Made by a program: the position numbers and the translations under genes | Source: Pseudomonadota bacterium | GTDB taxonomy: Bacteria > Pseudomonadota > Alphaproteobacteria > Rhizobiales > Rhizobiaceae | Assembly: GCA_023419535.1 (NCBI GenBank) | Contig: JAEZXX010000043.1 | Span: forward strand, 1 to 54,592 | DNA: 54,592 bases | Direction of reading: 5' to 3' | In this document: piece by piece, positions 25,163-35,049 of the stretch | How positions within the stretch are numbered: the stretch's first letter is position 1 | How the letters are laid out: every line of letters begins with the position of its first letter | Notes under the pieces: model-generated | Told to the model about the DNA's origin: nothing | Databases searched by the model: none | The model's input: the letters and a program-made list of their open reading frames with translations, nothing else

Positions 25163-25190
25163 AAAGGGCGCCCGGAGAGGGCGCCCTTTT
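25163..25190 (+). terminator. Rho-independent terminator of dps
   Basis: AAAGGGCGCCC and GGGCGCCCTTTT form a perfect GC-rich stem around GGAGA and end in a T tract, 24 bases after the dps stop codon. Confidence 0.85.
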
Positions 25191-25244
25191 CGTGACGGTG
25201 AACGAAGACAGGGTTGCGGCGGCGTTCGCCAGGAAGAGCGCCAT

Positions 25245-25403
25245 CCCTCTCCCGGAACGGGAGAGGGTGGACGCACCGCGGGACGCGATGCGGACGGGTG
25301 AGGGCCTCGTAGGGCTCGGCGGCTTCAAAGGATCGCCTGGGGACGTTCGAGCTCTCCAGGGCCTCATCCGCCTGCCGGCACCTTCTCCCCGCTGGGGAGA
25401 AGG
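25245..25403. repeat. RIME-like intergenic mosaic element (two palindromes)
   Basis: Two perfect palindromes lie in the roughly 300-base gap between dps and the aldolase gene: CCCTCTCCCG/CGGGAGAGGG with a GAA loop (25245-25267) and CCTTCTCCCC/GGGGAGAAGG with a GCT loop (25381-25403). The second is preceded by CTCATCCGCCTGCCGGCAC, which recurs in altered form near 36418. The layout matches the Rhizobium-type intergenic mosaic elements (RIME). I see no gene in this gap. Confidence 0.7.
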
Positions 25404-25442
25404 AGACGCGTCGACGTCACACGTGAAACGGCCAGGAACCGA

Positions 25443-26096
25443 CTACTCGATCGACTGGCCCGTCTTCGCCCAGTCGGCGACGAAGCTCTTCAGCCCGCTG
25501 TCGGTCAGCGGGTGCTTGATGAGGCCCTTCAGCGTCGCCGGGGGCACGGTGGCCACGTCGGCACCGATCAGCGCGGCCTCGCGCACGTGGTTCGACGTGC
25601 GGATCGAGGCCGCCAGGATCTCGGTGTCGAAGCCGTAATTGTCGTAGATGCGCCGGATGTCGGCGATCAGCGCCATGCCGTCGATATTGGTGTCGTCCAG
25701 ACGGCCGATGAAGGGCGAGATGTAGGTCGCGCCCGCCTTGGCCGCGAGCAGCGCCTGGTTGGCCGAGAAGCAGAGCGTGACGTTGGTCTCGAAGCCCTCC
25801 TCCGTCAGATGCTTGCAGGCCTTCAGGCCGTCGAGCGTCAGCGGCAGCTTGATGACGACGTTGGAGGCGATGGCGGCGAGGATCTTGCCCTCGCGCATCA
25901 TGCCGTCGAAGTCGGTCGCGGCGACCTCGGCCGAGACCGGCCCGTCCGTCACGCCGCAGATGTCGGCGATGATCTCCTTGATCGGCCGGTTGGCCTTGAG
26001 GACCAGCGACGGGTTGGTGGTGACGCCGTCGATGAGGCCGGCGTCCTGAAGCTCCTGGATCTCGGCGAGGTCTGCCGTGTCGACGAAGAATTTCAT
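25443..26096 (-). CDS. fsa: Fructose-6-phosphate aldolase / transaldolase-like protein
   Basis: This 217-residue protein is a short transaldolase (FSA/TalC type, class I aldolase). It has MKFFVDTADLAEI at the start, GVTTNPSLVLK, the Schiff-base lysine in NVVIKLPLTLDGLKA, then TNVTLCFSANQALLAAKAGATYISPFIGR, which are conserved in the family. Members either split fructose 6-phosphate or act as transaldolase in the pentose phosphate pathway; sequence alone does not separate these. A single gene with its own ATG. It converges on the dps side of the RIME-like element and the SDR gene lies upstream in the same direction, 63 bases away. Confidence 0.93.
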   Translation of the reverse strand: MKFFVDTADLAEIQELQDAGLIDGVTTNPSLVLKANRPIKEIIADICGVTDGPVSAEVAATDFDGMMREGKILAAIASNVVIKLPLTLDGLKACKHLTEEGFETNVTLCFSANQALLAAKAGATYISPFIGRLDDTNIDGMALIADIRRIYDNYGFDTEILAASIRTSNHVREAALIGADVATVPPATLKGLIKHPLTDSGLKSFVADWAKTGQSIE

Positions 26097-26159
26097 GGGG
26101 ATCGCTCCTGTTCGGCCGAAGATGACTGGCCGTTCCTTAAACCTCGGCGATCCCGCAGG

Positions 26160-26861
26160 CTACACCGATCTCGTCAGCCCGCCGTCGAGCCGCAGGTTCT
26201 GGCCCGTCATGTAGGAGGAGCGGGAGGAGGCGAGGAACAGGACGAGCTCCGCCACCTCCTCGACCGTGCCGTAGCGGCCCATCGGGATCGTGCCCTGGCG
26301 TTCGGCCTTCACCGGCAGACTGTCGATGAAGCCCGGCAGGACGTTGTTCATGCGCACGCCGGCCGCGGCGTATCGGTCGGCAAAGAGTTTGGCGAAAGCG
26401 GCGAGCCCGGCCCGGAACACGCCCGACGTCGGGAAGGCCGGGTCGGGCTCGAAGGTGGCGAAGGTCGAGATGTTGACGATGGCGCCGGCGCCCTGCCGCT
26501 CCATCACCGGCGCGAAGACGCGGGTCGCCCGCACGACGTTCATCAGGTAGAACTCCATGCCCTCGTGCCAGTCTTCGTCGCTCAGGGCCAGGAGCTCGCC
26601 CTTGGGTCCGTGGCCGGCGGAGTTCACCAGCGCGTCCACCCGGCCGAAGCGCTCCAGCACGCCGTCGCGGAGCCGCTCGAGATCGTCCTCGCTGCGGTTC
26701 GAGCCGGACAGTCCGAGGCCGCCGAGCGCCTCCGCAAGCGCCACGCCCTTGCCGCTGGAGGACAGAATGGCGATATCGAAGCCGTCCTCCCGAAGCCTCT
26801 TCGCCGCAGCGGCCCCCATGCCGCTTCCGCCGCCGATCACGACCGCCACCTTGTCAGACAT
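26160..26861 (-). CDS. SDR-family protein lacking the usual catalytic Tyr and Lys
   Basis: This 233-residue protein has the short-chain dehydrogenase fold: the nucleotide motif GGGSGMG (residues 10-16), NSAG (80-83), the N108 region and the C-terminal NNVLPGFIDS. In the place of the YxxxK catalytic motif it has S146-G-V-F-R150, and S/T at 132-133, so the classical Tyr and Lys are missing. I believe this belongs to a conserved SDR subgroup and is not a damaged gene, since the frame and flanking motifs are intact. It may be a binding protein or use other chemistry. It runs divergently from priA with an 87-base gap. Confidence 0.85.
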   Translation of the reverse strand: MSDKVAVVIGGGSGMGAAAAKRLREDGFDIAILSSSGKGVALAEALGGLGLSGSNRSEDDLERLRDGVLERFGRVDALVNSAGHGPKGELLALSDEDWHEGMEFYLMNVVRATRVFAPVMERQGAGAIVNISTFATFEPDPAFPTSGVFRAGLAAFAKLFADRYAAAGVRMNNVLPGFIDSLPVKAERQGTIPMGRYGTVEEVAELVLFLASSRSSYMTGQNLRLDGGLTRSV

Positions 26862-26948
26862 GCCTCATCCTCGCTCGTGCCCGTGTTCCGTGGGGCGGTC
26901 CCACCGCCTTCATAGCGCGGGGCGGCGGGCGGCCGGAAGGCGGCCGGG

Positions 26949-29141
26949 ATGGTGACGGGTCACCTCTTCGACCTCGGCCGGCGCAAGGTTCCGGTGCTGG
27001 TGCCGCTGCCCGCCGACCGGGCCTATTCCTATGCCGTGCCGGAAGGGATGGTCGTCGAGCCGGGTTCGATCGTCGCCGTGCCGCTCGGGCCCCGCCTCGT
27101 GCCGGGCGTCGTGTGGGACGGCGAGACCGATCGCGTGGACCCGTCGAAGCTGAAGGAGATCGCCACCGTCTTCGACTGCCCGCCCCTCGACGGGACCATG
27201 CGCCGCTTCGTCGATTGGGTGGCGGCCTACACGCTGTCCCCGCCGGGCCTCGTCGCGCGGATGGTGCTGCGCGTGCCCGTCGCCTTCGATCCCGAGCCGA
27301 TGGTGGAGGCGCTGCGCGCGACCGGAACCGCGCCTCCGCGCCTGACGGACGCGCGACGCCGCGTCCTGGCGCTGGCGCAGGAGCAGCCGGCCTGGACGCG
27401 CTCGGGGCTGGCGCACGCCGCCGGCGTGACGCCGTCCGTCGTCGACGGCCTCACCAAGGCCGGCGCCTTCGAGGCGGTGAGGCTGCCGCCGCCGCCCGTC
27501 GTGCCCGAGCCCGACACGTCCTATGCGCGCGCCAAGCTCAGCGCCGAGCAGCGCGAGGCCGCCGACCGTCTGGTCGAGGCGGTGGATGCCGGCGCCTTCT
27601 CGGCGACGCTTCTGGAAGGCGTGACGGGCTCCGGCAAGACGGAGGTCTATTTCGAGGCCGTGGCGCGGGCGCTGGAGACGCAAGGCCAGGTGCTGATCCT
27701 GCTTCCCGAGATCGCGCTGACCCAGAGCTTCATCGACCGGTTCCACGCCCGCTTCGGAACCGAGCCGGCGCAGTGGCACTCGGACCTTCCGCCGCGCATC
27801 CGCGAAAAGGTCTGGCGGCAGGTGATGGAGGGGCGGGTGCGGGTCGTGGCGGGCGCGCGCTCGGCCCTGTTCCTGCCCTTCCGCGACCTCAAGCTCGTCG
27901 TCGTCGACGAAGAACACGACCCGGCCTACAAGCAGGAGGACCGCACCTTCTACCACGCCCGCGACATGGCGGTGGTGCGCGCGCGCCTCTCGCGCTGCGC
28001 CGCGGTGCTGGCCTCCGCGACCCCTTCGCTCGAAAGCCGCGTCAACGCGGCCGACCGGCGCTACGCCCACGTGAAGCTGGAGGCGCGCTTCGAGGCGGCG
28101 GCGCTGCCCGACCTGCATCTGGTCGACATGCGCCGCCATCCCGCGCCGCGCGGCCGCTTCGTCTCGCCGGTTCTGCGGAGCGAGATCGAGCGCACCATCG
28201 CGCAGGGCGAACAGGCGCTGCTCTTCCTCAACCGCCGGGGCTACGCCCCGCTGACGCTCTGCCGCGCCTGCGGCCATCGCTTCCAGTGCACGCAGTGCTC
28301 GACCTGGCTCGTCGACCATCGCCTGCGCGGCACGCTGCAGTGCCACCATTGCGGCCATGCCGAGCGGCGGCCCGAGGCCTGCCCGGAGTGCGGCACGCTC
28401 GACCATCTGGTGCCCTGCGGACCGGGCGTGGAGCGCATCGCCGAAGAGATGCTGCAGCTGTTTCCGGACGCGCGCACGATCCTCCTCTCCTCCGACCTTC
28501 CCGGCGGCGCGCGGCGGCTGCGGCGCGAGCTCGACGCGGTGGCGGAGGGCGAGGCCGACATCGTCATCGGCACGCAGCTCGTGGCCAAGGGACACCACTT
28601 CCCGCTGATGACGCTGGTCGGCGCCCTCGACGCCGATCTCGGCCTCGCCAACGGCGATCCGCGCGCGGCCGAGCGCACCTTCCAGCTCCTGCACCAGGTG
28701 ACGGGTCGGGCCGGCCGAACGGGCCGCCGGAGCCGAGGACTGATCCAGACCTTCCAGCCCGAGCATCCGGTGATGCGCGCCATCGCGAGCGGCGAGCCGG
28801 AGGTCTTCTACGAGCGCGAGACGCTCGAGCGCGAAAAAGCGGGCCTGCCGCCCTTCGGTCGGCTGGCGGCGGTCGTCGTCTCGGCTGCCGAGCGCCGGAC
28901 GGCCGAGGAGCACGGTCGGGCGATGCGCGCCTGCGCCCCGCAGGGCTTCGACGTCGAGGTGCTCGGGCCCGCCGAGGCGCCGCTCGCCCTGCTGCGCGGC
29001 CGCTACCGCTTCCGCCTCCTGGCGCAGGGTCCCCGCTCGGCCCGCATGCAGGATTTTCTGCGCGCCTGGCTCGGCGCCTGTCCGAAGCCGAGGGGCTCGG
29101 TCCAGCTGCAGATCGATGTGGACCCGCAGAGCTTTCTATGA
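26949..29141 (+). CDS. priA: Primosomal protein N' (replication restart helicase PriA)
   Basis: PriA is a 3'-5' superfamily 2 helicase that binds stalled replication forks and loads DnaB. The 730-residue protein has an N-terminal DNA-binding domain starting VLVPLPADRAYSYAVP, the Walker A motif LEGVTGSGKTEVYFEA near residue 220, the DEEHD box in VVDEEHDPAYKQED, and eight cysteines in the zinc-binding insert (CRACGHRFQCTQC, CHHCGHAERRPEACPEC). Late helicase motifs include TGRAGRTGRRSRG. The ATG at 26949 follows a poor ribosome binding site. A MazEF pair begins 44 bases downstream. Confidence 0.96.
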   Translation: MVTGHLFDLGRRKVPVLVPLPADRAYSYAVPEGMVVEPGSIVAVPLGPRLVPGVVWDGETDRVDPSKLKEIATVFDCPPLDGTMRRFVDWVAAYTLSPPGLVARMVLRVPVAFDPEPMVEALRATGTAPPRLTDARRRVLALAQEQPAWTRSGLAHAAGVTPSVVDGLTKAGAFEAVRLPPPPVVPEPDTSYARAKLSAEQREAADRLVEAVDAGAFSATLLEGVTGSGKTEVYFEAVARALETQGQVLILLPEIALTQSFIDRFHARFGTEPAQWHSDLPPRIREKVWRQVMEGRVRVVAGARSALFLPFRDLKLVVVDEEHDPAYKQEDRTFYHARDMAVVRARLSRCAAVLASATPSLESRVNAADRRYAHVKLEARFEAAALPDLHLVDMRRHPAPRGRFVSPVLRSEIERTIAQGEQALLFLNRRGYAPLTLCRACGHRFQCTQCSTWLVDHRLRGTLQCHHCGHAERRPEACPECGTLDHLVPCGPGVERIAEEMLQLFPDARTILLSSDLPGGARRLRRELDAVAEGEADIVIGTQLVAKGHHFPLMTLVGALDADLGLANGDPRAAERTFQLLHQVTGRAGRTGRRSRGLIQTFQPEHPVMRAIASGEPEVFYERETLEREKAGLPPFGRLAAVVVSAAERRTAEEHGRAMRACAPQGFDVEVLGPAEAPLALLRGRYRFRLLAQGPRSARMQDFLRAWLGACPKPRGSVQLQIDVDPQSFL

Positions 29142-29153
29142 TGGTCGAGCTGC

Positions 29154-29171
29154 GTTATATCAGGGTATAAC
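29154..29171. promoter_or_regulatory. Candidate MazE operator
   Basis: A short inverted repeat, GTTATA followed by TATAAC across a six-base spacer, lies immediately upstream of the AGGAG ribosome binding site of the antitoxin gene. AT-rich palindromes at this position are usual autoregulatory sites in mazEF-type operons. Confidence 0.5.
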
Positions 29172-29185
29172 CAGGAGCGGCCCCG

Positions 29186-29446
29186 ATGCCCGTTGCGAAA
29201 TTGCGAAAGGTCGGCGGCTCCGTGATGGTCGCACTTCCCCCATCTGTGCTGCAGGAGGCGCGGATCGCCGAGGGATCGAGCGTCGATGTTTCGGTGGACG
29301 CCGCCACCGGTGTGATCGCGCTGAAGTCCACCGTTCCCCGCTACACCCTCGCGGAGCTTCTCGCGGAGGTCGATCCCAGCCTTGAGGATGCCGAGGAGAC
29401 CGCCCGATGGCTGTCCGACCGACCTGTCGGCAGCGAAATCATCTGA
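29186..29446 (+). CDS. mazE: AbrB/MazE-type antitoxin
   Basis: This 86-residue protein has an N-terminal swapped-hairpin (AbrB-like) DNA-binding domain, with KLRKVGGSVMVALPPSVLQEARIAEGSSVDV at about residues 5-35, and an acidic C-terminal tail containing LLAEVDPSLEDAEETARW that would bind and neutralise the toxin. The toxin gene follows after four bases. A palindrome just upstream is a likely site for self-repression by the complex. Its position directly after priA, and the less extreme GC content of the pair, suggest acquisition by transfer. Confidence 0.88.
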   Translation: MPVAKLRKVGGSVMVALPPSVLQEARIAEGSSVDVSVDAATGVIALKSTVPRYTLAELLAEVDPSLEDAEETARWLSDRPVGSEII

Positions 29447-29450
29447 ACGA

Positions 29451-29786
29451 ATGCGTCGCGGGGAAATTTGGCGGGCCAATCTCGATCCGATCGCCGGAAG
29501 CGAGCAGGCTGGGCACCGTTACGTCCTGATTGTCTCCGCCAACGCGTTTAACGAGCTCGTCGGTCGAGCGGTCATCGTTCCCATCACGACGCGCGGCGCC
29601 TTTTCGCAAACGCGCGGTTTTGCGATCTCGCTCGATGAGCATGGAACGGCAACGAGAGGTTTCGTCCTCTGCGATCAGCTCCGCGTCGTCGATCTGAACG
29701 CCCGCCACGGGCGTTTTCGCGAGCGCGTCCCCGATGCAGTGATGGATCAGGTTCTGGCGCGGATCCGGCCGATCTTCGAACGGTAA
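29451..29786 (+). CDS. mazF: MazF/PemK-type endoribonuclease toxin
   Basis: This 111-residue protein is a type II toxin of the MazF family, which cuts mRNA at short sequences. It begins RRGEIWRANLDPIAGSEQAG, the family hallmark, with the YVLIVSANAFNELVG region and VVPITTRGAF-like strand (VIVPITTRGAF). RGFVLCDQLRVVDLNAR and VMDQVLARIRPIF complete the fold. The usual R-P pair of this motif reads R-Y here (HRYVLIVS). It is translated four bases after the antitoxin stop. Its base composition is visibly lower in G+C than neighbouring genes. Its cleavage sequence is unknown. Confidence 0.9.
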   Translation: MRRGEIWRANLDPIAGSEQAGHRYVLIVSANAFNELVGRAVIVPITTRGAFSQTRGFAISLDEHGTATRGFVLCDQLRVVDLNARHGRFRERVPDAVMDQVLARIRPIFER

Positions 29787-29863
29787 GGCCTGAACCAAGC
29801 TTTGCCCCCTATCGTCGCCGTTCCTCCGGGATGCGCCCCGGCCGAACACGGACTTCCGCGCCC

Positions 29864-30262
29864 ATGCAGTTTTCCCTTCCCCTCTATCCCGCCGACTGGC
29901 TGCCCTTCGCCGCCGCGGGCTGCACCGTGCTCTTCGGGCTCCTGGCGCTCTTCGCGCCCCGCCTCGTCCTGCGGGCCCTGCGGCTCGACACCGCGCCGGC
30001 CCATCCGGAGGCGGTGGCCGAGGTGCGCGGCACGATCGGGGGCTACTGGCTCGGCACGGGGCTCGTCGCGCTGCTCTTCTACGACCAGCCCTTCGTGCAG
30101 ATGGTGGTGGGCGCCGGCTGGCTCTTCGCCGCCTTCGGGCGCGTCGTCTCCATCCTGTCGGATGCGGGCGCCACGGCTTCCAACTTCCTCCTCCTCATCC
30201 TGAACCTCGTCCTGGCCTTCCTCTTCCTGAACCCGGTGGCCGGGCTCCTCGGCCTCGGCTGA
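29864..30262 (+). CDS. Small membrane protein, DUF4345-like
   Basis: This 132-residue protein has four hydrophobic segments. The conserved-looking stretch EVRGTIGGYWLGTGLVALLFY and GAGWLFAAFGRVVSIL in the middle recall DUF4345 proteins. The frame is open 11 codons upstream to an ATG at 29831; the ATG at 29864 starts closer to the first membrane helix, though neither has a strong ribosome binding site. Function is unknown. A 218-base gap to the ATP synthase operon follows. Confidence 0.65.
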   Translation: MQFSLPLYPADWLPFAAAGCTVLFGLLALFAPRLVLRALRLDTAPAHPEAVAEVRGTIGGYWLGTGLVALLFYDQPFVQMVVGAGWLFAAFGRVVSILSDAGATASNFLLLILNLVLAFLFLNPVAGLLGLG

Positions 30263-30323
30263 GCGCTTCGCAAGGGGCGCGGGCGGACGGGCGAAGCCGG
30301 CGGAAATCGCGCCGAAAGCGCGG

Positions 30324-30352
30324 TTGTCGGGCCCGGATCGCTATGCTAGACG
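30324..30352 (+). promoter_or_regulatory. Candidate promoter of the atp operon
   Basis: TTGTCG (30324-30329) and the box TAGACG (30347-30352), within GCTAGAC, are spaced by 17 bases, about 130 bases before atpH. GCTAGAC resembles the alphaproteobacterial -10 form GCTANAWC. The rest of the 218-base gap holds no gene that I can see. Confidence 0.4.
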
Positions 30353-30480
30353 AACCCCGATCGGCGCGGCGGGTGCCGTTCCGGTCCTGCCCGCCTCATG
30401 AATTCAACGAATTGCGCGAAGGTCCGACGCCCCTTCCCGGGGGACGCCGGAGTTGAGCCAGCCAGAGAAGCGACTCGTCC

Positions 30481-31041
30481 GTGGCACATTCATCCTCCCC
30501 GGTATCCGGGGTCGCAGAACGCTACGCCCAGTCCCTGTTCGAGCTCGCCCGCGATGCAGGCTCGGTCGAGGAGACGGAGAGGGAGCTGAACGGCTTCCGT
30601 GATCTGGCCTCCGAGAACGCCGACTTCCGCCATCTGGTGGAAAGCCCCGCCTTCACCTCCGCCGAGCAGACCCGCGCCATCGCCGCGATCGTCGAGTCGG
30701 CGAAGCCCTCGCCGCTCACCGGCAACTTCCTGAAGGTGGTCGCCCAGAACCGCCGGCTCTTCGCCCTGCCGCAGATCGTCCGGCACTTCGCCCAGCTCGC
30801 CGCCGAGCATCGCGGCGAGACCGAGGCCGAGGTGACCAGCGCCACGGCGCTCACCGACGAGCAGCGCGCCGAGCTCAAGCGTGCGCTCGGCACCTATTCG
30901 GGCAAGACCGTTTCCATGCGCGAGAGCGTGGACCCCGCGATCCTCGGCGGCCTCGTCGTCAAGATCGGCTCGCGGCAGGTCGATACCTCGCTCCGCTCCA
31001 AACTCAATTCGCTCAAGCTCGCTCTGAAAGAGGTCGGCTGA
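30481..31041 (+). CDS. atpH: ATP synthase F1 subunit delta
   Basis: AtpH links the F1 head to the peripheral stalk. The 186-residue product begins after a GTG with SSSPVSGVAERYAQSLFELA and ends with the signature ESVDPAILGGLVVKIGSRQVDTSLRSKLNSL, which is typical of the family, and has a mostly helical middle. The stop codon overlaps the atpA start (TGATG). The F0 genes are not adjacent; in alphaproteobacteria they are usually at a separate locus. Confidence 0.96.
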   Translation: MAHSSSPVSGVAERYAQSLFELARDAGSVEETERELNGFRDLASENADFRHLVESPAFTSAEQTRAIAAIVESAKPSPLTGNFLKVVAQNRRLFALPQIVRHFAQLAAEHRGETEAEVTSATALTDEQRAELKRALGTYSGKTVSMRESVDPAILGGLVVKIGSRQVDTSLRSKLNSLKLALKEVG

Positions 31042-32570
31042 TGGACATCCGCGCCGCGGAAATTTCCGCAATCCTCAAGAACCAGATCCAGAATTTCGGC
31101 TCGGAAGCGGAAGTCTCCGAAGTCGGGACGGTTCTCTCGGTCGGCGACGGCATCGCCCGCGTCTACGGCCTGGACCAGTGCCAGGCCGGCGAGATGGTCG
31201 AGTTCCCGGGCGGCGTCCGGGGCATGGCGCTGAATCTGGAATCCGACAATGTCGGCGTCGTCATCTTCGGCTCCGACCGCGAGATCAAGGAAGGCGACAC
31301 CGTCCGCCGCACCGGCGCGATCGTGGACGTGCCCGTCGGCAAGGGCCTTCTCGGCCGCGTCGTCGACGGTCTCGGCAACCCGATCGACGGCAAGGGCCCG
31401 ATCGAGGGCGCGACGAGAGCGCGCGTCGACGTCAAGGCGCCGGGCATCATCCCGCGCAAGTCGGTGCACGAGCCGATGTCGACCGGCATCAAGGCCATCG
31501 ACGCGCTGATCCCGATCGGCCGCGGCCAGCGCGAGCTCGTCATCGGCGACCGCCAGACCGGCAAGACCGCCATCCTGCTCGACACCTTCCTGAACCAGAA
31601 GCCGGCGCACGACGAGGGTCGCACGGGCGACCAGCTCTTCTGCATCTACGTCGCCATCGGCCAGAAGCGTTCGACCGTCGCCCAGTTCGTGCGCACGCTC
31701 GAGGAGCGCGGCGCGCTCCAGTACTCGATCGTCGTCGCCGCCACCGCCTCGGACCCCGCGCCGATGCAGTACATCGCGCCCTTCACCGGCTGCGCGATGG
31801 GCGAGTACTTCCGCGACAACGGCATGCACGCCGTGATCGCCTATGACGATCTGTCCAAGCAGGCCGTCTCCTATCGCCAGATGTCGCTCCTGCTGCGCCG
31901 CCCGCCCGGCCGCGAGGCCTATCCGGGCGACGTCTTCTACCTGCACTCCCGCCTCCTGGAGCGCGCGGCCAAGCTCAACGACCACATGGGCGCCGGTTCG
32001 CTGACCGCGCTCCCCGTGATCGAGACGCAGGCGAACGACGTGTCGGCCTACATCCCGACCAACGTGATCTCGATCACGGACGGGCAGATCTTCCTGGAGA
32101 CCAACCTGTTCTACCAGGGCATCCGCCCGGCGGTGAACGTCGGCCTCTCGGTCTCGCGCGTCGGCTCCTCCGCTCAGATCAAGGCGATGAAGCAGGTCGC
32201 CGGCTCCATCAAGGGCGAGCTCGCGCAGTATCGCGAGATGGCCGCCTTCGCGCAGTTCGGCTCCGACCTCGACGCCTCGACGCAGCGCCTGCTCAACCGC
32301 GGCGCACGCCTGACCGAGCTCCTGAAGCAGCCGCAGTTCTCGCCGCTGAAGACCGAAGAGCAGGTCGCGGTGATCTTCGCGGGCACGCAGGGCTATCTCG
32401 ACAAGCTGAAGGTCACGGACGTCGGACGCTTCGAGGAGGGTCTCCTCACCTCGCTGCGCTCCAACCACCCGGAGATCCTGTCGACCATCGCGACCGAGAA
32501 GAGCCTGTCGGACGACACGCGCTCCAAGCTCAAGGCCGCGATCGACCAGTTCGCCAAGTCCTTCTCGTAA
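31041..32570 (+). CDS. atpA: ATP synthase F1 subunit alpha
   Basis: AtpA is the regulatory (non-catalytic) nucleotide-binding subunit of F1. The 509-residue protein has the P-loop GDRQTGKTAILLDT near residue 170, the beta-strand region with IYVAIGQKRSTVAQ, and the C-terminal end typical of bacterial AtpA. The start ATG overlaps the atpH stop by one base. Together with the other F1 genes it uses the proton gradient maintained in part by complex II and other chains. Confidence 0.98.
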   Translation: MDIRAAEISAILKNQIQNFGSEAEVSEVGTVLSVGDGIARVYGLDQCQAGEMVEFPGGVRGMALNLESDNVGVVIFGSDREIKEGDTVRRTGAIVDVPVGKGLLGRVVDGLGNPIDGKGPIEGATRARVDVKAPGIIPRKSVHEPMSTGIKAIDALIPIGRGQRELVIGDRQTGKTAILLDTFLNQKPAHDEGRTGDQLFCIYVAIGQKRSTVAQFVRTLEERGALQYSIVVAATASDPAPMQYIAPFTGCAMGEYFRDNGMHAVIAYDDLSKQAVSYRQMSLLLRRPPGREAYPGDVFYLHSRLLERAAKLNDHMGAGSLTALPVIETQANDVSAYIPTNVISITDGQIFLETNLFYQGIRPAVNVGLSVSRVGSSAQIKAMKQVAGSIKGELAQYREMAAFAQFGSDLDASTQRLLNRGARLTELLKQPQFSPLKTEEQVAVIFAGTQGYLDKLKVTDVGRFEEGLLTSLRSNHPEILSTIATEKSLSDDTRSKLKAAIDQFAKSFS

Positions 32571-32591
32571 CGACCGGAGACGGCCCCAGAG

Positions 32592-33488
32592 ATGGCTTCG
32601 CTCAAGGATCTGCGCAATCGCATCGCTTCGGTGAAGGCGACGCAGAAGATCACCAAGGCCATGCAGATGGTCGCGGCGGCGAAGCTCCGCCGTGCGCAGG
32701 ACGCCGCCGAGGCCGCGCGCCCCTATTCGGAGCGCATGGCCGCGGTGATGGCGAACATCGCGCAGGCGATGGACACCGGCGAGGCGCCGGCGCTGATGAC
32801 CGGCACCGGGCAGGACAAGACGCATCTCCTGATCGTCTTCTCCTCCGACCGGGGCCTGTGCGGCGGCTTCAACAGCCAGATCGCGCGCCTCGTGCGCGAG
32901 CACATCCGGCGGCTGGAGTCCGAGAGCAAGACGGTGAAGATCATCACCGTCGGAAAGAAGGGCTACGACGCGCTGCGCCGCGAGCACGGCTCGAAGGTCG
33001 TCGAGCGGCTGGACTTCAAGGACGCCAAGGCGATCGGCTTCTCGAACGCCGAGGAGGTGGCCGACAAGGTCATGGCCCTCTTCGCCAGGCAGGAGTTCGA
33101 CGTCGCGACGATCTTCTACTCCGAGTTCGTCAACGTCATCACCCAGAAGCCGACGGCCCAGCAGATCATCCCGGCCGTGGTCGAGGGGGCCGGCGAGGCC
33201 GAGGCTGCGCCCGCCGGCGCCGGCGCCGGCGACGCGATCTACGAGTACGAGCCGGAGCCGGAGGCGATCCTGGAGGATCTCCTGCCGCGCAACATCAAGG
33301 TCCAGATGTTCCGGGCGCTGCTGGAGAACGCGGCCTCCGAGCAGGGCGCGCGCATGAGCGCCATGGACTCGGCGACGCGCAACGCGGGCGACATGATCGA
33401 CAAGCTGTCGATCACCTACAACCGCCAGCGCCAGGCGCAGATCACGACCGAGCTGATCGAGATCATCGCGGGCGCCGAAGCGCTCTGA
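32592..33488 (+). CDS. atpG: ATP synthase F1 subunit gamma
   Basis: AtpG is the rotating central shaft. The 298-residue protein has the N-terminal coiled-coil start ASLKDLRNRIASVKATQKIT and the conserved C-terminal helix containing MSAMDSATRNAGDMIDKL and NRQRQAQITTELIEIIAGAEAL, which contacts the catalytic head. A loop rich in Ala-Gly-Glu (about residues 198-222, EGAGEAEAAPAGAGAGDA) is inserted in the middle, a common variable site. It follows atpA by 21 bases. Confidence 0.97.
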   Translation: MASLKDLRNRIASVKATQKITKAMQMVAAAKLRRAQDAAEAARPYSERMAAVMANIAQAMDTGEAPALMTGTGQDKTHLLIVFSSDRGLCGGFNSQIARLVREHIRRLESESKTVKIITVGKKGYDALRREHGSKVVERLDFKDAKAIGFSNAEEVADKVMALFARQEFDVATIFYSEFVNVITQKPTAQQIIPAVVEGAGEAEAAPAGAGAGDAIYEYEPEPEAILEDLLPRNIKVQMFRALLENAASEQGARMSAMDSATRNAGDMIDKLSITYNRQRQAQITTELIEIIAGAEAL

Positions 33489-33595
33489 TGGATTGAGAGG
33501 GCGGCCGCCGGCCGCCCGCCGCATGGAATGAACGGGCGACGGCCGCGGCGCGAAGGCCGACCGGCGCCAGCCTTAAGTTTCAGAGGAGGCCTTCG

Positions 33596-35044
<1,449 letters not shown>

Positions 35045-35049
35045 GCGAC

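Noticed and set aside
30894..33524. Open frame of 876 codons on the minus strand opposite atpH, atpA and atpG
   Set aside because: Antisense of highly conserved ATP synthase genes; the protein has no motif and the coding signal is fully explained by the plus strand.
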